Origin: Solemya velesiana gill symbiont
GTDB taxonomy: Bacteria; Pseudomonadota; Gammaproteobacteria; Chromatiales; Chromatiaceae
Length of the DNA stretch: 33,017 nucleotides
Direction of reading: 5' to 3'
Assembly: GCF_002020805.1 (NCBI RefSeq)
Contig: NZ_MPRJ01000028.1
Coordinates: 1-33,017 of the forward strand
In this document: piece by piece, positions 16,629-25,954 of the stretch
Numbering within the stretch: position 1 is the first letter of the stretch
How the letters are laid out: every line of letters starts with the position of its first letter
Notes under the pieces: model-generated
The model's database searches: none
Seen by the model: only the letters and a program-made list of their open reading frames with translations
Told to the model about the DNA's origin: nothing
Translations under genes and position numbers: made by a program

Positions 16629-16985
16629 TTACTTAGCAGGAGCGGCTGCGGCAGGAGCCTGAGGAGCAACCGGAGCACCGTAACCGTAAGGAGCGCCGTA
16701 GCCGTAAGGTGCGCCGTAACCGTAAGGAGCGCCGTAGCCGTAAGGTGCGCCGTAGCCGTAAGGTGCGCCGTAGCCGTAAGGTGCGCCGTAACCACCGTAG
16801 TAGGGGTGACCGTAGCCGGAACCACGACCGCTGAAGTTCATGTTGAAGTCGCCGTAACCGTCGCCCCAGCCGTCACCGAGACCGTTCCAGGGACCACCGC
16901 CCCAAGGACCGCCCCACCAGGCAGAAGCAGAAGCGGAAGCAGCGAGCATTGCAGCGATAGCAGCAGCCTTAGCAATTTTGTTCAT
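16629..16985 (-). CDS. Sulfur-globule envelope protein with hexapeptide repeats
   Basis: A 118-residue secreted structural protein. The signal peptide [22 protein letters not shown] is followed by [23 protein letters not shown], then a GYG-rich core and six-plus tandem copies of the hexapeptide APYGYG. It ends in a short Ala/Pro-rich tail. It matches the composition and layout of the SgpA/SgpB proteins that coat periplasmic sulfur globules in purple sulfur bacteria and relatives. Start ATG at 16985, with GGAG 9-12 bases upstream; an in-frame ATG at 16994 is possible. It precedes the tailed sgp gene. A good AT-rich promoter lies upstream. Confidence 0.88.
   Translation of the reverse strand: MNKIAKAAAIAAMLAASASASAWWGGPWGGGPWNGLGDGWGDGYGDFNMNFSGRGSGYGHPYYGGYGAPYGYGAPYGYGAPYGYGAPYGYGAPYGYGAPYGYGAPVAPQAPAAAAPAK
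16678..16785 (-). repeat. Six tandem 18-bp units coding APYGYG
   Basis: Six consecutive 18-bp units (16678-16695 onward in steps of 18) encode repeated APYGYG. There are two unit types, CCGTAACCGTAAGGAGCG and CCGTAGCCGTAAGGTGCG. They alternate at first, then three copies of the second type follow one another. A partial unit follows at 16786. Copy number can change without a frameshift. Confidence 0.9.
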
Positions 16986-17066
16986 GATAATCATCTCCAA
17001 TAAATAGAATTTTGATCAGTTGTTATTGAAAGCCGGATACTGCTATGCCTCCAGTGGGAAAAAAGA

Positions 17067-17094
17067 ATATTATAAAAAATAATAAAATAGTCAA
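17067..17094 (-). promoter_or_regulatory. Candidate sigma-70 promoter of the sgp genes
   Basis: On the minus strand TTGACT (17089-17094) is followed by TAATAT (17067-17072) at a 16-base spacing. A full TATAAT (17069-17074) is also present, but at a short 14-base spacing. The surrounding stretch is very AT-rich, and the position gives a leader of about 75-80 bases before the sgp start. Confidence 0.5.
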
Positions 17095-17242
17095 AGATTT
17101 TTTTCCACTGATTTTCTTATACAAGGAACTGCTGCAAGTTATGGAAAAAACAAAGAATAATTACCTTGCAAAATGATTAGTAGTTCAGCCGTCTGTTGAA
17201 TTCGGCAGGGTTCCAGACGGTGAGTTTTCTGACGAAGCCTGA

Positions 17243-17629
17243 CTATCTCTCGAAGAGATTCTCAAGTACCATGCGGGATTTTTGCCCTACCATAACTGTG
17301 GAAATGATGCCGTCCTTTACCAGTACCACGGTGGGGGTGGCCCGTACCTTGTAAAGGCGGGCGGTCTCCATATCCTGGGTGATGTCGATGCTCAGGACAT
17401 TGTCATTGTTGCTGCTCATCTCACTGATGATTGGCGTCATGGCTCTGCAGGGGCTGCATTGGGGGCTGAAGAAGTAGAGCAGGGTTGGGCTGCTGTCATC
17501 GGCATTGAGGGTGACAGCTGTATCCGGGGCTGTACGGCCGATCTGCTTTTTCGCCTGCCAGACAACCACCAACTGGAACAGGAGAAAAAGACTGAACAGG
17601 GTTGTGATACCGACAATAATCCAGGACAT
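17243..17629 (-). CDS. Membrane-anchored thioredoxin-like protein
   Basis: A 128-residue protein with one N-terminal membrane segment (WIIVGITTLFSLFLLFQLVVV), followed by a thioredoxin fold facing the periplasm. The active site is CSPC in YFFSPQCSPCRAMTP, and the cis-Pro loop RATPTVVLV is intact, as is the following VKDG strand. It likely acts as a thiol-disulfide reductant or oxidant in the periplasm. Its position next to the sgp genes suggests, without proving, a role in sulfur handling. The start MSWIIVG at 17629 is the only one that includes the membrane anchor. No lesion is visible. Confidence 0.85.
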   Translation of the reverse strand: MSWIIVGITTLFSLFLLFQLVVVWQAKKQIGRTAPDTAVTLNADDSSPTLLYFFSPQCSPCRAMTPIISEMSSNNDNVLSIDITQDMETARLYKVRATPTVVLVKDGIISTVMVGQKSRMVLENLFER

Positions 17630-17861
17630 GCTTAGCCACGGGTTTGAGCCACAGACCGCATGATTAATTCATAGGATGGTCACGCTGTCAAAGCCGCGTG
17701 TCCTTAATCCCCTGTAGCCAATGCCTGGAATTGATCATGGGGATGGCAGGTTATCGGGATTGCCTGGATATCCGGTTAGTCTGTATGATGTCGTCAGATA
17801 ATCGATTCTTCAATTATTTCAGTATCTTATGAGCATATAAAAATAATCGGGAAGTGATGTG

Positions 17862-19025
17862 ATGCAGCAGGGTCCACGGGAAATCGTAACGCCTTTTCGC
17901 CCCATACCTCTGGATGTGCCGGAAGGGATGAAGCCCAATGAATTTTTCAACAGTACGGAGAATCTCAACGACCTGGTCCACAACAACGGGTTGTTGATGA
18001 ATCCCGAAAACCTGCTGCTCTACCGCAAGGCACTGGGGCACAGTAACGAATTCGACACCTCGATCATCTACAACACTTCCCAGTGCATTCTCAATCCATT
18101 GGGCAGGCCGGTAAGGCGCACCCAGGTCCCGGAAAATGTTAAACATGTCTGGAACCGGATGAACCAGATCGTCATTGAATATATGCTGGAGAAGTACCCT
18201 GATCCGGATGACCATCTGGTCCTGGCGGGGGAGGCGAGCCTCGATGCCACCTGGCCGCTTACATCGCCCGGTGTTCCCAGCATCCGCATGCTGCACAACC
18301 ACTTCATCGTATTCGACAAGGCCCAGCTGCGGGATGCAGACCTGGCAGATCCCAGCAATCCGAACCTGACCGACGGTGGTCAGCACAGTCTCTTTCAATC
18401 CTATATGAAGGATGTATACCGTCGTTTCTTTGAAGCCCTGGATCTGAAAATCCTGAAACCGGTGAGCAGTGATCACTCGATGATCGGGCTGACGGGCTAC
18501 CCCCAGGGCCTTCCCAGTTGGGAGGTACAGGGCGGTGTGGATGCTTTGAAGGATATCCGGTTCTGGAAAGAGTACGATGAGATTCTCAAAGGCTTCATCG
18601 ATTTCTACCGTACCTTCTTCAGCCAGGTTTCAACCCGGAATACGGCAATGCCAAAGAGCGTTAACTTTCCGTCCCAGGTTGAGCACATCCTGCTGTTCAA
18701 CAACGATTTCATGGCCACTGCCAAAAAGGTACGTGACCGCTGCATAACCGATGCCAAGTATGCCAATGCGATCCGTTGGCAGCCGGCATTCAAGCAGCTG
18801 ATCTATCGTAATGACCAGGGCAAGTTGATCGTTACCATCAGCCAGAACTCAATCGGCAACGCCATTACCGAGTTGCTTGGTGTCGTGGTCAAGCGTGAAC
18901 CCGATGCGGAGGCTTACGAAAAACACGAGCCACAGCTGATCGAGAAGCTGCTGGAGGTTAGACGACGGTTGATCGATGCAGACCTGGGTGAAGGAATTGA
19001 GACGGATTACTGGTCTAAAGAGTGA
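17862..19025 (+). CDS. Conserved-looking protein of unknown function
   Basis: A 387-residue soluble protein without signal peptide or membrane segment. I do not recognise the family. A histidine-containing strand, SIRMLHNHFIVFDKAQL (about residue 145), faintly recalls the H-x-H motifs of HIT/GalT-type nucleotide transferases, but that alone is not enough to assign it. Other notable segments are SSDHSMIGLTGYPQGLPSWEVQGG and a late ISQNSIGNAITELLGVVVKREP. It starts at ATG 17862 (GGGAAG nine bases upstream; GTG at 17859 also possible). It is transcribed alone, between the thioredoxin gene (divergent) and the decayed GGDEF-EAL gene. The long undamaged frame amid damaged neighbours suggests it is under selection. 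Confidence 0.75.
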   Translation: MQQGPREIVTPFRPIPLDVPEGMKPNEFFNSTENLNDLVHNNGLLMNPENLLLYRKALGHSNEFDTSIIYNTSQCILNPLGRPVRRTQVPENVKHVWNRMNQIVIEYMLEKYPDPDDHLVLAGEASLDATWPLTSPGVPSIRMLHNHFIVFDKAQLRDADLADPSNPNLTDGGQHSLFQSYMKDVYRRFFEALDLKILKPVSSDHSMIGLTGYPQGLPSWEVQGGVDALKDIRFWKEYDEILKGFIDFYRTFFSQVSTRNTAMPKSVNFPSQVEHILLFNNDFMATAKKVRDRCITDAKYANAIRWQPAFKQLIYRNDQGKLIVTISQNSIGNAITELLGVVVKREPDAEAYEKHEPQLIEKLLEVRRRLIDADLGEGIETDYWSKE

Positions 19026-19192
19026 TTCGCTCACCTCGCAGCTGACAGAATACCCTGTGATTTGTGCCGTAGAATGATCGTAAAGAGCTGCTCTGATCTG
19101 CCGCTAGACTAAAATACGAGTTGACTTTGGATCCCTGCGGTTTGATGGCGATCCTTTAAAATACTCAAGGCTACAAACAGCGTGCGGTGGGG

Positions 19193-22100
19193 ATGCAATC
19201 GATTTTAGCTTATCATCTGATAAAACCGTTTCATGCTCTTTTCAGGGCAGGCTCTCTCTTGATTGTCGTCTCCTGCCTGTTTGTATCGTCGGCAGCGCTC
19301 GCCCAATCAACCTCGTTCTCTGATAGAGACAATCAACTTCAGGCAGTTACTCTCCAGCTCAAATGGAAACATCAGTTCCAGTTCGCAGGCTACTATGCGG
19401 CTCTGGATAAAGGGTTCTATCGCGATGCGGGATTCGATGTTCAGATCAGCGAGCATGAAGGCGCAAGATCTCCCCTGGAAGTATTGCTGGATGGGGACGC
19501 GGCATTCGCTGTCAGTGGCTCGGATATCGTTATCACCCGCGCCCAGGGAAAGCCTGTTGTTGCCCTGGCAACCGTCTATCAGCACAGTCCCTATGCCTTC
19601 CTGGTAAGGGGTGATTCCGGAATAGAGCGCATCGGGGACCTGGCAGGTCGTCGCATCATGATCGGCAAAGGTTTTCAGGATGCTGCCCTCCAGGCGACCC
19701 TGAAGAGGTCAGGGCTGACTGAAGATGACTACCAGAGGATTCCCATCAGCTTCAATGTCAAATACAACACCCAGGGAATGAGCAGGGGGCGCCTGCTCTA
19801 CGAGGCAAGTGCCTCACGGGAGTTGATTCAGCCGCTGCTGGTGGATATTGGTTATATGCACCCCGAGCGCTGGGAGCACATCAGGGATATTTTTGCCGAA
19901 CTAGGTTTCATAGATACAGGCTCTTCCATTGACGGCCTGGTTTACGAGGAAGGAGAAAAGACTCCGGAATGGATGCGCTGGATCGATGAAAACCTGGTGT
20001 TCCTGGTTGTCACGGCTGCCATCATCTAATCACTCTTACTGTTGCTGCTGGTTATGCAGATGCGCAGGATGGTGCGAATCAGAACAGCCGAGCTGGCTGA
20101 GAGTGAACGAAGGTACAGAACGGTCTTCAATGGAGCCCCCGAGGGTATATGGTTGATCGATCAGGATATAAAGACGCTTCAGATTAATGAACGGTTGAGT
20201 GAGATTCTCGGCTACTCCGAAGAGGAGATGCAGGGCAAGACTCCCATGGATTTCGTGGACGAGGAGAACCGTGAGGTCTTTCTCGAACAGATCGCGAACA
20301 TAGCGACAACAGAACGTCGAAACTACGAAATAGCACTGAGGCACAAGCAAGGCCACAATATCCCCACCCAGTTCAATTCAGTGACTTTGCGTCATGATGA
20401 TGGGAGTGTAATGGCGGCCCTGGCGTTCGTGGAGGACATAACCGGGCGTTATCTCATGGAAGAGAAACTGCGGCAGAGCGAAAAATATCTGAGGACATTG
20501 ATCGAGGCGGAACCAGCCTGCGTTAAAACCCTGGACAACCGGGGTCACTTGATCAGTATGAATGCGGCTGGCCTGGGAATGATCGAAGCCGACTCCATTG
20601 ACCAGGTGCGAAACGCCTCCATCTCAGACCTGGTTGACGAAGATTACAGGGAAGATTTCGATGCATTGACCAGAAGGGTTTTCCAAGGAGACTCAGGGAC
20701 TTTGATATTCAGGGCCACGGGATTGAAGGGAAGGAAGGTCTGGCTAGAGACCCATGCTGCCCCCGTGCAGGATTCTGAAGGCAACATTACCCGATTGCTG
20801 GGTGTTACCCATGATGTGACCAAGCGGGTCGAGATGGAGTAGGAGATCTTAAACGAGAGTGATTTTCTGCAGAGCGTGATCAATAGCGTTGGCGATTCCA
20901 TCATGGTGATAGGCCAGGACTATGACATCCAGCTGATGAACGATGTCGCCAGGGAGAATCCCGATAGCGCCTGCCTCTCGGACAAGGTCAACCTCAAATT
21001 TTTCGAGGCTAATTATCAGTTCGATGGCCCCTGTTTCGGTGACGATCACCCCTGTTCCTACAAGGTGGCACTGAAACCCGGCAAGCGCGTTTCCGCTATT
21101 CACAGCCATCTCTATCCGGACGGAAAGGTAAAGCGCCTGGAGCTGGTTGCATCTCCATTGAAGAACTCGGATGGATCAGTGCGTGCCGTCATCGAGGTGG
21201 CCCGGGATATTACTGAGCACATGGAGTTGTTGGACGAGGTACGTTCTCAGAAGGACTACCTCAACCACCTTGCTCACCATGACACGCTGACTAATCTGCC
21301 CAATCGCATCCTGTTCATGGACCGCCTCGAGCAGGTAATTCACAAGGCGCACCGCGCATCTGAACAGGTGGCGGTCTTCTTCATCGACCTGGATCGATTC
21401 AAGCAGATCAATGACAGTCTCGGACACGCTTTCGGGGACAAGGTGCTGGAAGAGGTAGCCGGGAGGTTCGATGCGTGTCTGCGGGAAAACGATACCGTTG
21501 CAAGACTGGGTGGCGATGAGTTCACCATTATCATGGATTCCCTGAGCCAGTCCCAGCATGCGGCCAAGATGGCCCAAAAGCTGATCAAGGTACTTGAGAA
21601 TCCAATAGATATAGACGGGCACATGCTCTATCTCACTGCGAGTATTGGCATAAGCCTTTATCCCCAGGATGGGGACAATGCAGACACCCTGTTGCGAAAC
21701 GCAGATGCGGCAATGTGCAAGGCCAAGGGTGAGGGCAGAAATACCTTCCAGTACTACACCGAAAATATGACTGAGCAGGCCTTCGAACGCATCTTCATGG
21801 AGTCGAGCCTGCGCAATGCCTTGAGTGAAGATCAGCTGATCGTCTATTACCAGCCCCAGATTGATATGGATAGCGGAGACCTGGTTGGCCTGGAGGCGGT
21901 GGTACGCTGGCAGCGTCCTGAACTTGGCATGGTGTCGCCGACCAAGTTTATCCACTTGGCGGAAGAGACAGGCCTGATCATGCCCCTGGGTGAGCAGGTG
22001 CTGCGCAAGGCCTGTACCCAGATGTCGCAATGGAATGAGCAGGGGATACGGCCAGAGAAAATGGCCGTCAATCTGTCCGGTATCCAATTGAACGGTGAAA

Positions 22101-22560
22101 GCCTGATTGAGAGCATAAAGGGAGTATTGGAGGAGACCGCATGTGATCCCAATTGGCTGGAACTGGAGGTGACCGAAGGCCTGGTGATGAAGCGGCCAGA
22201 GCAGTCCATCTCTATTATGAGAAAGATTAGAGAGCTTGGAATCGAGTTGGCGATTGATGATTTCGGAACGGGGTACTCATCACTCGCCTATCTCAAGCGC
22301 TTTCCGATCACACACTTGAAAATCGACAGCTCGTTCATACGGGATATTCCGGATGATTCAGATGACATTGCCATTACACGGTCGGTGATCGCCTTGGGCA
22401 GGAGTCTGAACCTCAGTGTGATCGCCGAGGGCGTGGAAACCGATGAGCAGGTAGAATTTCTCAGGGAAGTTGCCACTATGCCCAGGGCTTTTTGTACAGC
22501 GTTCCGCTCTCAGCCCAGGATATGACCCGATTGCTGAAAAAGTGGCGGCACGCTTCCTGA
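19193..22560 (+). pseudogene. NMT1/THI5-PAS-PAS-GGDEF-EAL membrane protein, decayed
   Basis: One reading frame with interruptions. It has a signal peptide, an NMT1/THI5-like periplasmic binding domain (LQLKWKHQFQFAGYYAALDKGFY), a membrane segment at about 20000-20060, two PAS domains, GGDEF (21509-21523, RxxD I-site just before) and an EAL-type domain (LEAV; DDFGTGYSSLAYLKRFP). Lesions: an in-frame deletion of roughly 75 residues between ISFNV and KYNTQGMSR; TAA at 20027-20029 inside the membrane segment; TAG at 20840-20842 where Gln fits (RVEME-x-EILNES); and a frameshift near 22475, after which the other frame reads CHYAQGFLYSVPLSAQDMTRLLKKW to a TGA at 22560. The intact version would sense a ligand and make or break c-di-GMP. 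The last 549-residue fragment retains both catalytic motifs. Confidence 0.88.
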
Positions 22561-22618
22561 CTGACCTATAATTACAGACGATACGACACCCGGCCTGACT
22601 TAGGGTAGAGTCTGAAGC

Positions 22619-22882
22619 ATGAGTCACAAACACCAAAAAATACTGGCTTCCATTTTCAAGGAACCCGTGAGTGGCAATATTCACTGGCGGGAGATCGAGT
22701 CCATGCTGAAGTCCCTTGGGGCCGAGTTCCAGGAACTGCCCGGGGCGCGCGTGAGAATCATCCTGAATGGGGTTGAGGGCATGCTGCATCGGCCCCACCA
22801 CAGTTCTGTTCTGCCAAAACAGGATGTCCGGCATCTCTGTCAATATCTTGCAAGCGCAGGATTCGATGCAGCAGCAAAATAG
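22619..22882 (+). CDS. HicA-family toxin-like protein without HicB partner
   Basis: An 87-residue protein of the HicA/YcfA type that is usually annotated as a type II toxin. It has the pattern ILASIFKEPVSGNIHWREIESMLKSLGA, then RVRIILNGVEGMLHRPHH and a C-terminal helix DVRHLCQYLASAGF. HicA toxins are small dsRBD-fold mRNA interferases with a catalytic histidine; the His in LHRPHH is the likely equivalent. No HicB-like antitoxin is present downstream (22883-23101 holds no convincing gene) or upstream. This subfamily is often solitary and may not be a true toxin. The start is ATG 22619. Confidence 0.72.
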   Translation: MSHKHQKILASIFKEPVSGNIHWREIESMLKSLGAEFQELPGARVRIILNGVEGMLHRPHHSSVLPKQDVRHLCQYLASAGFDAAAK

Positions 22883-23101
22883 AATATCTCCTTCAGGCCC
22901 GATTTCGAATCTCCCCGTAACTGTTTCATTCCGGTTTCTATTGGTATGATTTCCATACTGGCTCCCCGGCTGCCAGGAAAATGGAAAGATATTTTATCCA
23001 TGGGAAGCGCGCGGGGCTAATCCTGTTCTGGTACCGGAAGTACCTGGGATTGTACGGCCGATGAAAGAGGTCCACTCTGCCTTGGAGGGCATCATGCTCA
23101 G

Positions 23102-24746
23102 ATGAATTTGCCTAACCGTTTGTTTCCGAGTTCTTTTTTGATCAGGCTCGTCCTGATGATGTCATTGTGCATCAGCTTTCCGGTGGCCGCTGCCCAGGAA
23201 ACCATACGGTTAGGTATCTATCACAATCCCCCCTTATCGTTCGTGGAAGGCAACAGGGAGCCCAGTGGCTTTGTTCCGGATTTGCTGAAGTACATCTCAG
23301 ATCAGGAGGATTGGCGGATTGAATATGTCACATGTGACTGGGATGAATGCAACAGCCTGTTGAGTTTTGGGGAAATTCACATGCTCTCTCCTGTCTCGGT
23401 GAGCGAGGGAAGAGCGCGGCGCTACGACTTCAATAGAGAGAGCTTCTTCGTCAACTGGGGGGCAGATCGTGATGGCTGGAAAGGATGAAATCCAGTCGTC
23501 ACTCGACCTTGATGGCATGACTATCGTCGCCGTGTCGCAAGACGTTCATTTTGCCGATCTCAAGGAAATCGTCCGCCGGTTTGATATCGATGTCCGTTTT
23601 TTTGAGGTCGATAACTACGAGGCTGTTTTAGCCTGGGTATCGGATGGACCTGCCGATGCCGGATTGGTCAACCGTTCGCTGGACAAGTCTTTGCTTTCGG
23701 ATTTTTCAGTGTCCAAGTCATCGGTCATCTTCAATCCTGCCGAGATACGTATTGCTCTATCCCCCCTGAATGACCAGTTGGAAAATGCCAAGCGCATACA
23801 GCGTATCGATTACCATATCACGCGCCTGAAAGCGGATCGAGGATCCATCTATTACAAGCTTCAGGAGCGGTGGTTTGGTAACGACAACACTGCCGAACTG
23901 CCCAGCTGGGTACTGGGGGTATTTGGCTTCATCCTTGTGATCACGCTCTTTCTATTGATTGGTTTTGTTGTACTCAAGCGGCAGGTTGAACGTCAGACAG
24001 CCAAGATCAGACAGCTCAATGAACGTTTTCGGGCTTTCATGAAGCATCTGCCGGGCATCGCTTACATGAAGAATTCAGATGGTCGGTTCATTTTCGTGAA
24101 TTCCACGTGGGAAAGAACCAACCAGCTTACCGAACGAGATGTTGTCGGCAAGATGCCTGCCGATATCTGGCCTGACAGAAAGGTGGATGCTTTTCAATAC
24201 GAGGAGCAGCACGCCCTGGATCAGCAAAAGTTGATTGAGACGATCAAGTCACAACCGTGGGATGAGCGCTACTGGCAGCTTTTCTGTTTTCCCGTGGAAG
24301 ATGCAGCCGGCGATGAGAAGATGCTGGGGGCTATTGAGCTCGACGTAACCGATCAGAAACGTATCGAAAACGAAATGACGGCCCTTCAGCGTCAACAACA
24401 GTTGTTACTCGAGTCTGCCGGTGATGGCATCTTCGGTTTGAGTGGCGTCGGGCGTTGTACCTTCATCAACAGTTCTGCCTTGAGCGTGCTGGGTTATGAA
24501 CGGGATGAAGTGATTGGCAGCCGCCTGCATGACCTGATTCAACACTCGAGAATCGATGGCGTGTCCTATCCCGAGCAGCAGTCCCCCATCTACCATGCCT
24601 ATCGTGAAGGCAAGAGCTCCCGGGTTGGCGGAGAAGTCTTCTGGCACGCTGAGGGTAGGCCGGTGGCAGTGGAGTACTCGGCGTATCCTATAGCCGACAA
24701 GGACTATTCCGGTGCCGTGGTGGTGTTCAGGGAGCAGAAGAAGTAG
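23102..24746 (+). pseudogene. Periplasmic SBP (family 3-like)-PAS sensor protein, frameshifted
   Basis: It has an N-terminal signal peptide (LVLMMSLCISFPVAAAQ), then a family-3-type binding domain (ETIRLGIYHNPPLSFVEGN, FVPDLLKYISDQ, then DLDGMTIVAVSQDVHF). A membrane segment (VLGVFGFILVITLFLLIGFVVL) and two PAS domains follow (LPGIAYMKNSDGRFIFVN; LESAGDGIFGLSGVGRCTFIN). A frameshift in the six-G run at 23457-23462 divides the binding domain; removing one G joins FFVNWG to QIVMAGKDEIQ. The protein stops with FREQKK shortly after PAS2, without an output domain such as GGDEF or a kinase. This may be a truncation, since PAS2 normally ends in FRDITEQK. It sits next to another decayed sensor. Confidence 0.82.
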
Positions 24747-24751
24747 CTGGG

Positions 24752-24774
24752 GGCCGCCCGGAAACCGGGCGGCC
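24752..24774. terminator. GC-rich hairpin between converging genes
   Basis: A perfect 10-bp stem GGCCGCCCGG/CCGGGCGGCC (24752-24761, 24765-24774) with an AAA loop. It lies between the SBP-PAS stop and the minus-strand thioredoxin gene stop. No T-run follows on either strand, so strength as an intrinsic terminator is uncertain. Confidence 0.5.
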
Positions 24775-24798
24775 GAACAGTATTGACAGGCCCGGGCC

Positions 24799-25833
24799 TT
24801 ATTTCGACAGGTCGATGTCCTTTCCTGATTTCAGGATCGCCTCTGACCTGGTTCCGAGGTACTCATAGAAATCCTCGGGGTATTTCTCGTAGTGGCGCTC
24901 GCCCACGTAGCGCAGCACCTCCTGAAAGTGGTAGGTGTAGAGCATGCTCTCTATACGGATCACCTCTTTGCCCTTATCGAACAGCACGATGCCGGGACGG
25001 TAGTTGAGTCCGAGTTTCTCGGTATAGGCCTTGGGCGTGGTCTTGTTTCCCTCGACATCGATGATGGTTTCACTGGAAAGGGCATCGAAACGTACGAAGG
25101 TGAAATTCTTCAGGACATCGTTGATCTCGGCATTCCTGAAATGACCGTCATGGAGTTGATCACACAGGACGCAGGCTTTGTCTTCGAACAGTACGGCCAG
25201 AGGCTTATCGGCAAGCTCCTGTAGATTGGTCTCAGTTTTCAGTTGCGGATGATCGCGGAATTTATAACTGCCGCCACTCTTCTTTTCATCCAGGTATTTG
25301 GCCAGTGAGGTCTTCGTGTAGGCCTTCTCATCTACATAATCGAGGATATGCTTGAAATTGGGGACTGAGCGATAGCCATTGACCCTGGCGACAGTCTTGT
25401 TCTGAGGATTCAGGAATATGATGGTCGGTGTGTACATGACCTGGAGCATGTCAGCGAGATCCTTTTCGATGACAGTGGTGTTCTCGTCGAAAGCGACCTC
25501 GCGGTCTCCCTTGATATTGATGACGATGACATCGAAATTCTCCTTGATGAACTCCGTATAGGGTGCATGCTTGAAGTTCTCTTCTGTCATCTTGTAGCAA
25601 TAAGGGCAGTTGTTGAGATGCATGAACAGAATGACATGCTTTTCGGCATCCGACGCCTCTTCGACGTCTTCTGCGATATCCAGGAAGCTCTCCTTGAACC
25701 AATCGGGGTGATGGGTCTGTTTCCCGCCGGTCATTTTTCCCTGGGCAGGGGGTGTTGTCGCACTATGGGAAGTGAAGGGGAAAAACAGCAGGCAAGTGAT
25801 AGCCACGGCGGCTAGGTATCTATAAGCGAACAT
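24799..25833 (-). CDS. Secreted tandem thioredoxin-fold protein
   Basis: A 344-residue periplasmic protein with signal peptide MFAYRYLAAVAITCLLFF up to about SHSA. It has two thioredoxin-type domains. The first has a CPYC active site (HLNNCPYCYKM, about residues 70-75) with cis-Pro loop YTPTIIFL, a DsbC/SoxW-like pattern. The second has CVLC (EDKACVLCDQLH) and YRPGIVLF. The start ATG at 25833 has a good GGAGG box 8 bases upstream and gives a clean signal peptide; the frame is open upstream, but without a signal sequence. The likely role is thiol-disulfide chemistry, possibly reactivation of sulfur-oxidation or cytochrome proteins as in SoxW. It is intact. Confidence 0.85.
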   Translation of the reverse strand: MFAYRYLAAVAITCLLFFPFTSHSATTPPAQGKMTGGKQTHHPDWFKESFLDIAEDVEEASDAEKHVILFMHLNNCPYCYKMTEENFKHAPYTEFIKENFDVIVINIKGDREVAFDENTTVIEKDLADMLQVMYTPTIIFLNPQNKTVARVNGYRSVPNFKHILDYVDEKAYTKTSLAKYLDEKKSGGSYKFRDHPQLKTETNLQELADKPLAVLFEDKACVLCDQLHDGHFRNAEINDVLKNFTFVRFDALSSETIIDVEGNKTTPKAYTEKLGLNYRPGIVLFDKGKEVIRIESMLYTYHFQEVLRYVGERHYEKYPEDFYEYLGTRSEAILKSGKDIDLSK

Positions 25834-25954
25834 CTCGCGCTCCTCCGGTGATACTTTGTATTTGTTGTGTCCGCAATTGGACCGCAAGCCGCGGTCAAAA
25901 TTCATTCCGGGGATGGTTGTTTTTGGTTGTTCCCGGATCAGGTGTTTTTTATTA

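Noticed and set aside
16678-16785. CRISPR-like array
   Set aside because: The 18-bp units are contiguous, without spacers, and encode a hexapeptide repeat inside an sgp gene.
12032-20842. Amber (TAG) recoding system such as pyrrolysine or a new Gln code
   Set aside because: The same genes also carry frameshifts, a TAA and deletions, and TAG is used as the normal stop of intact genes in the window.
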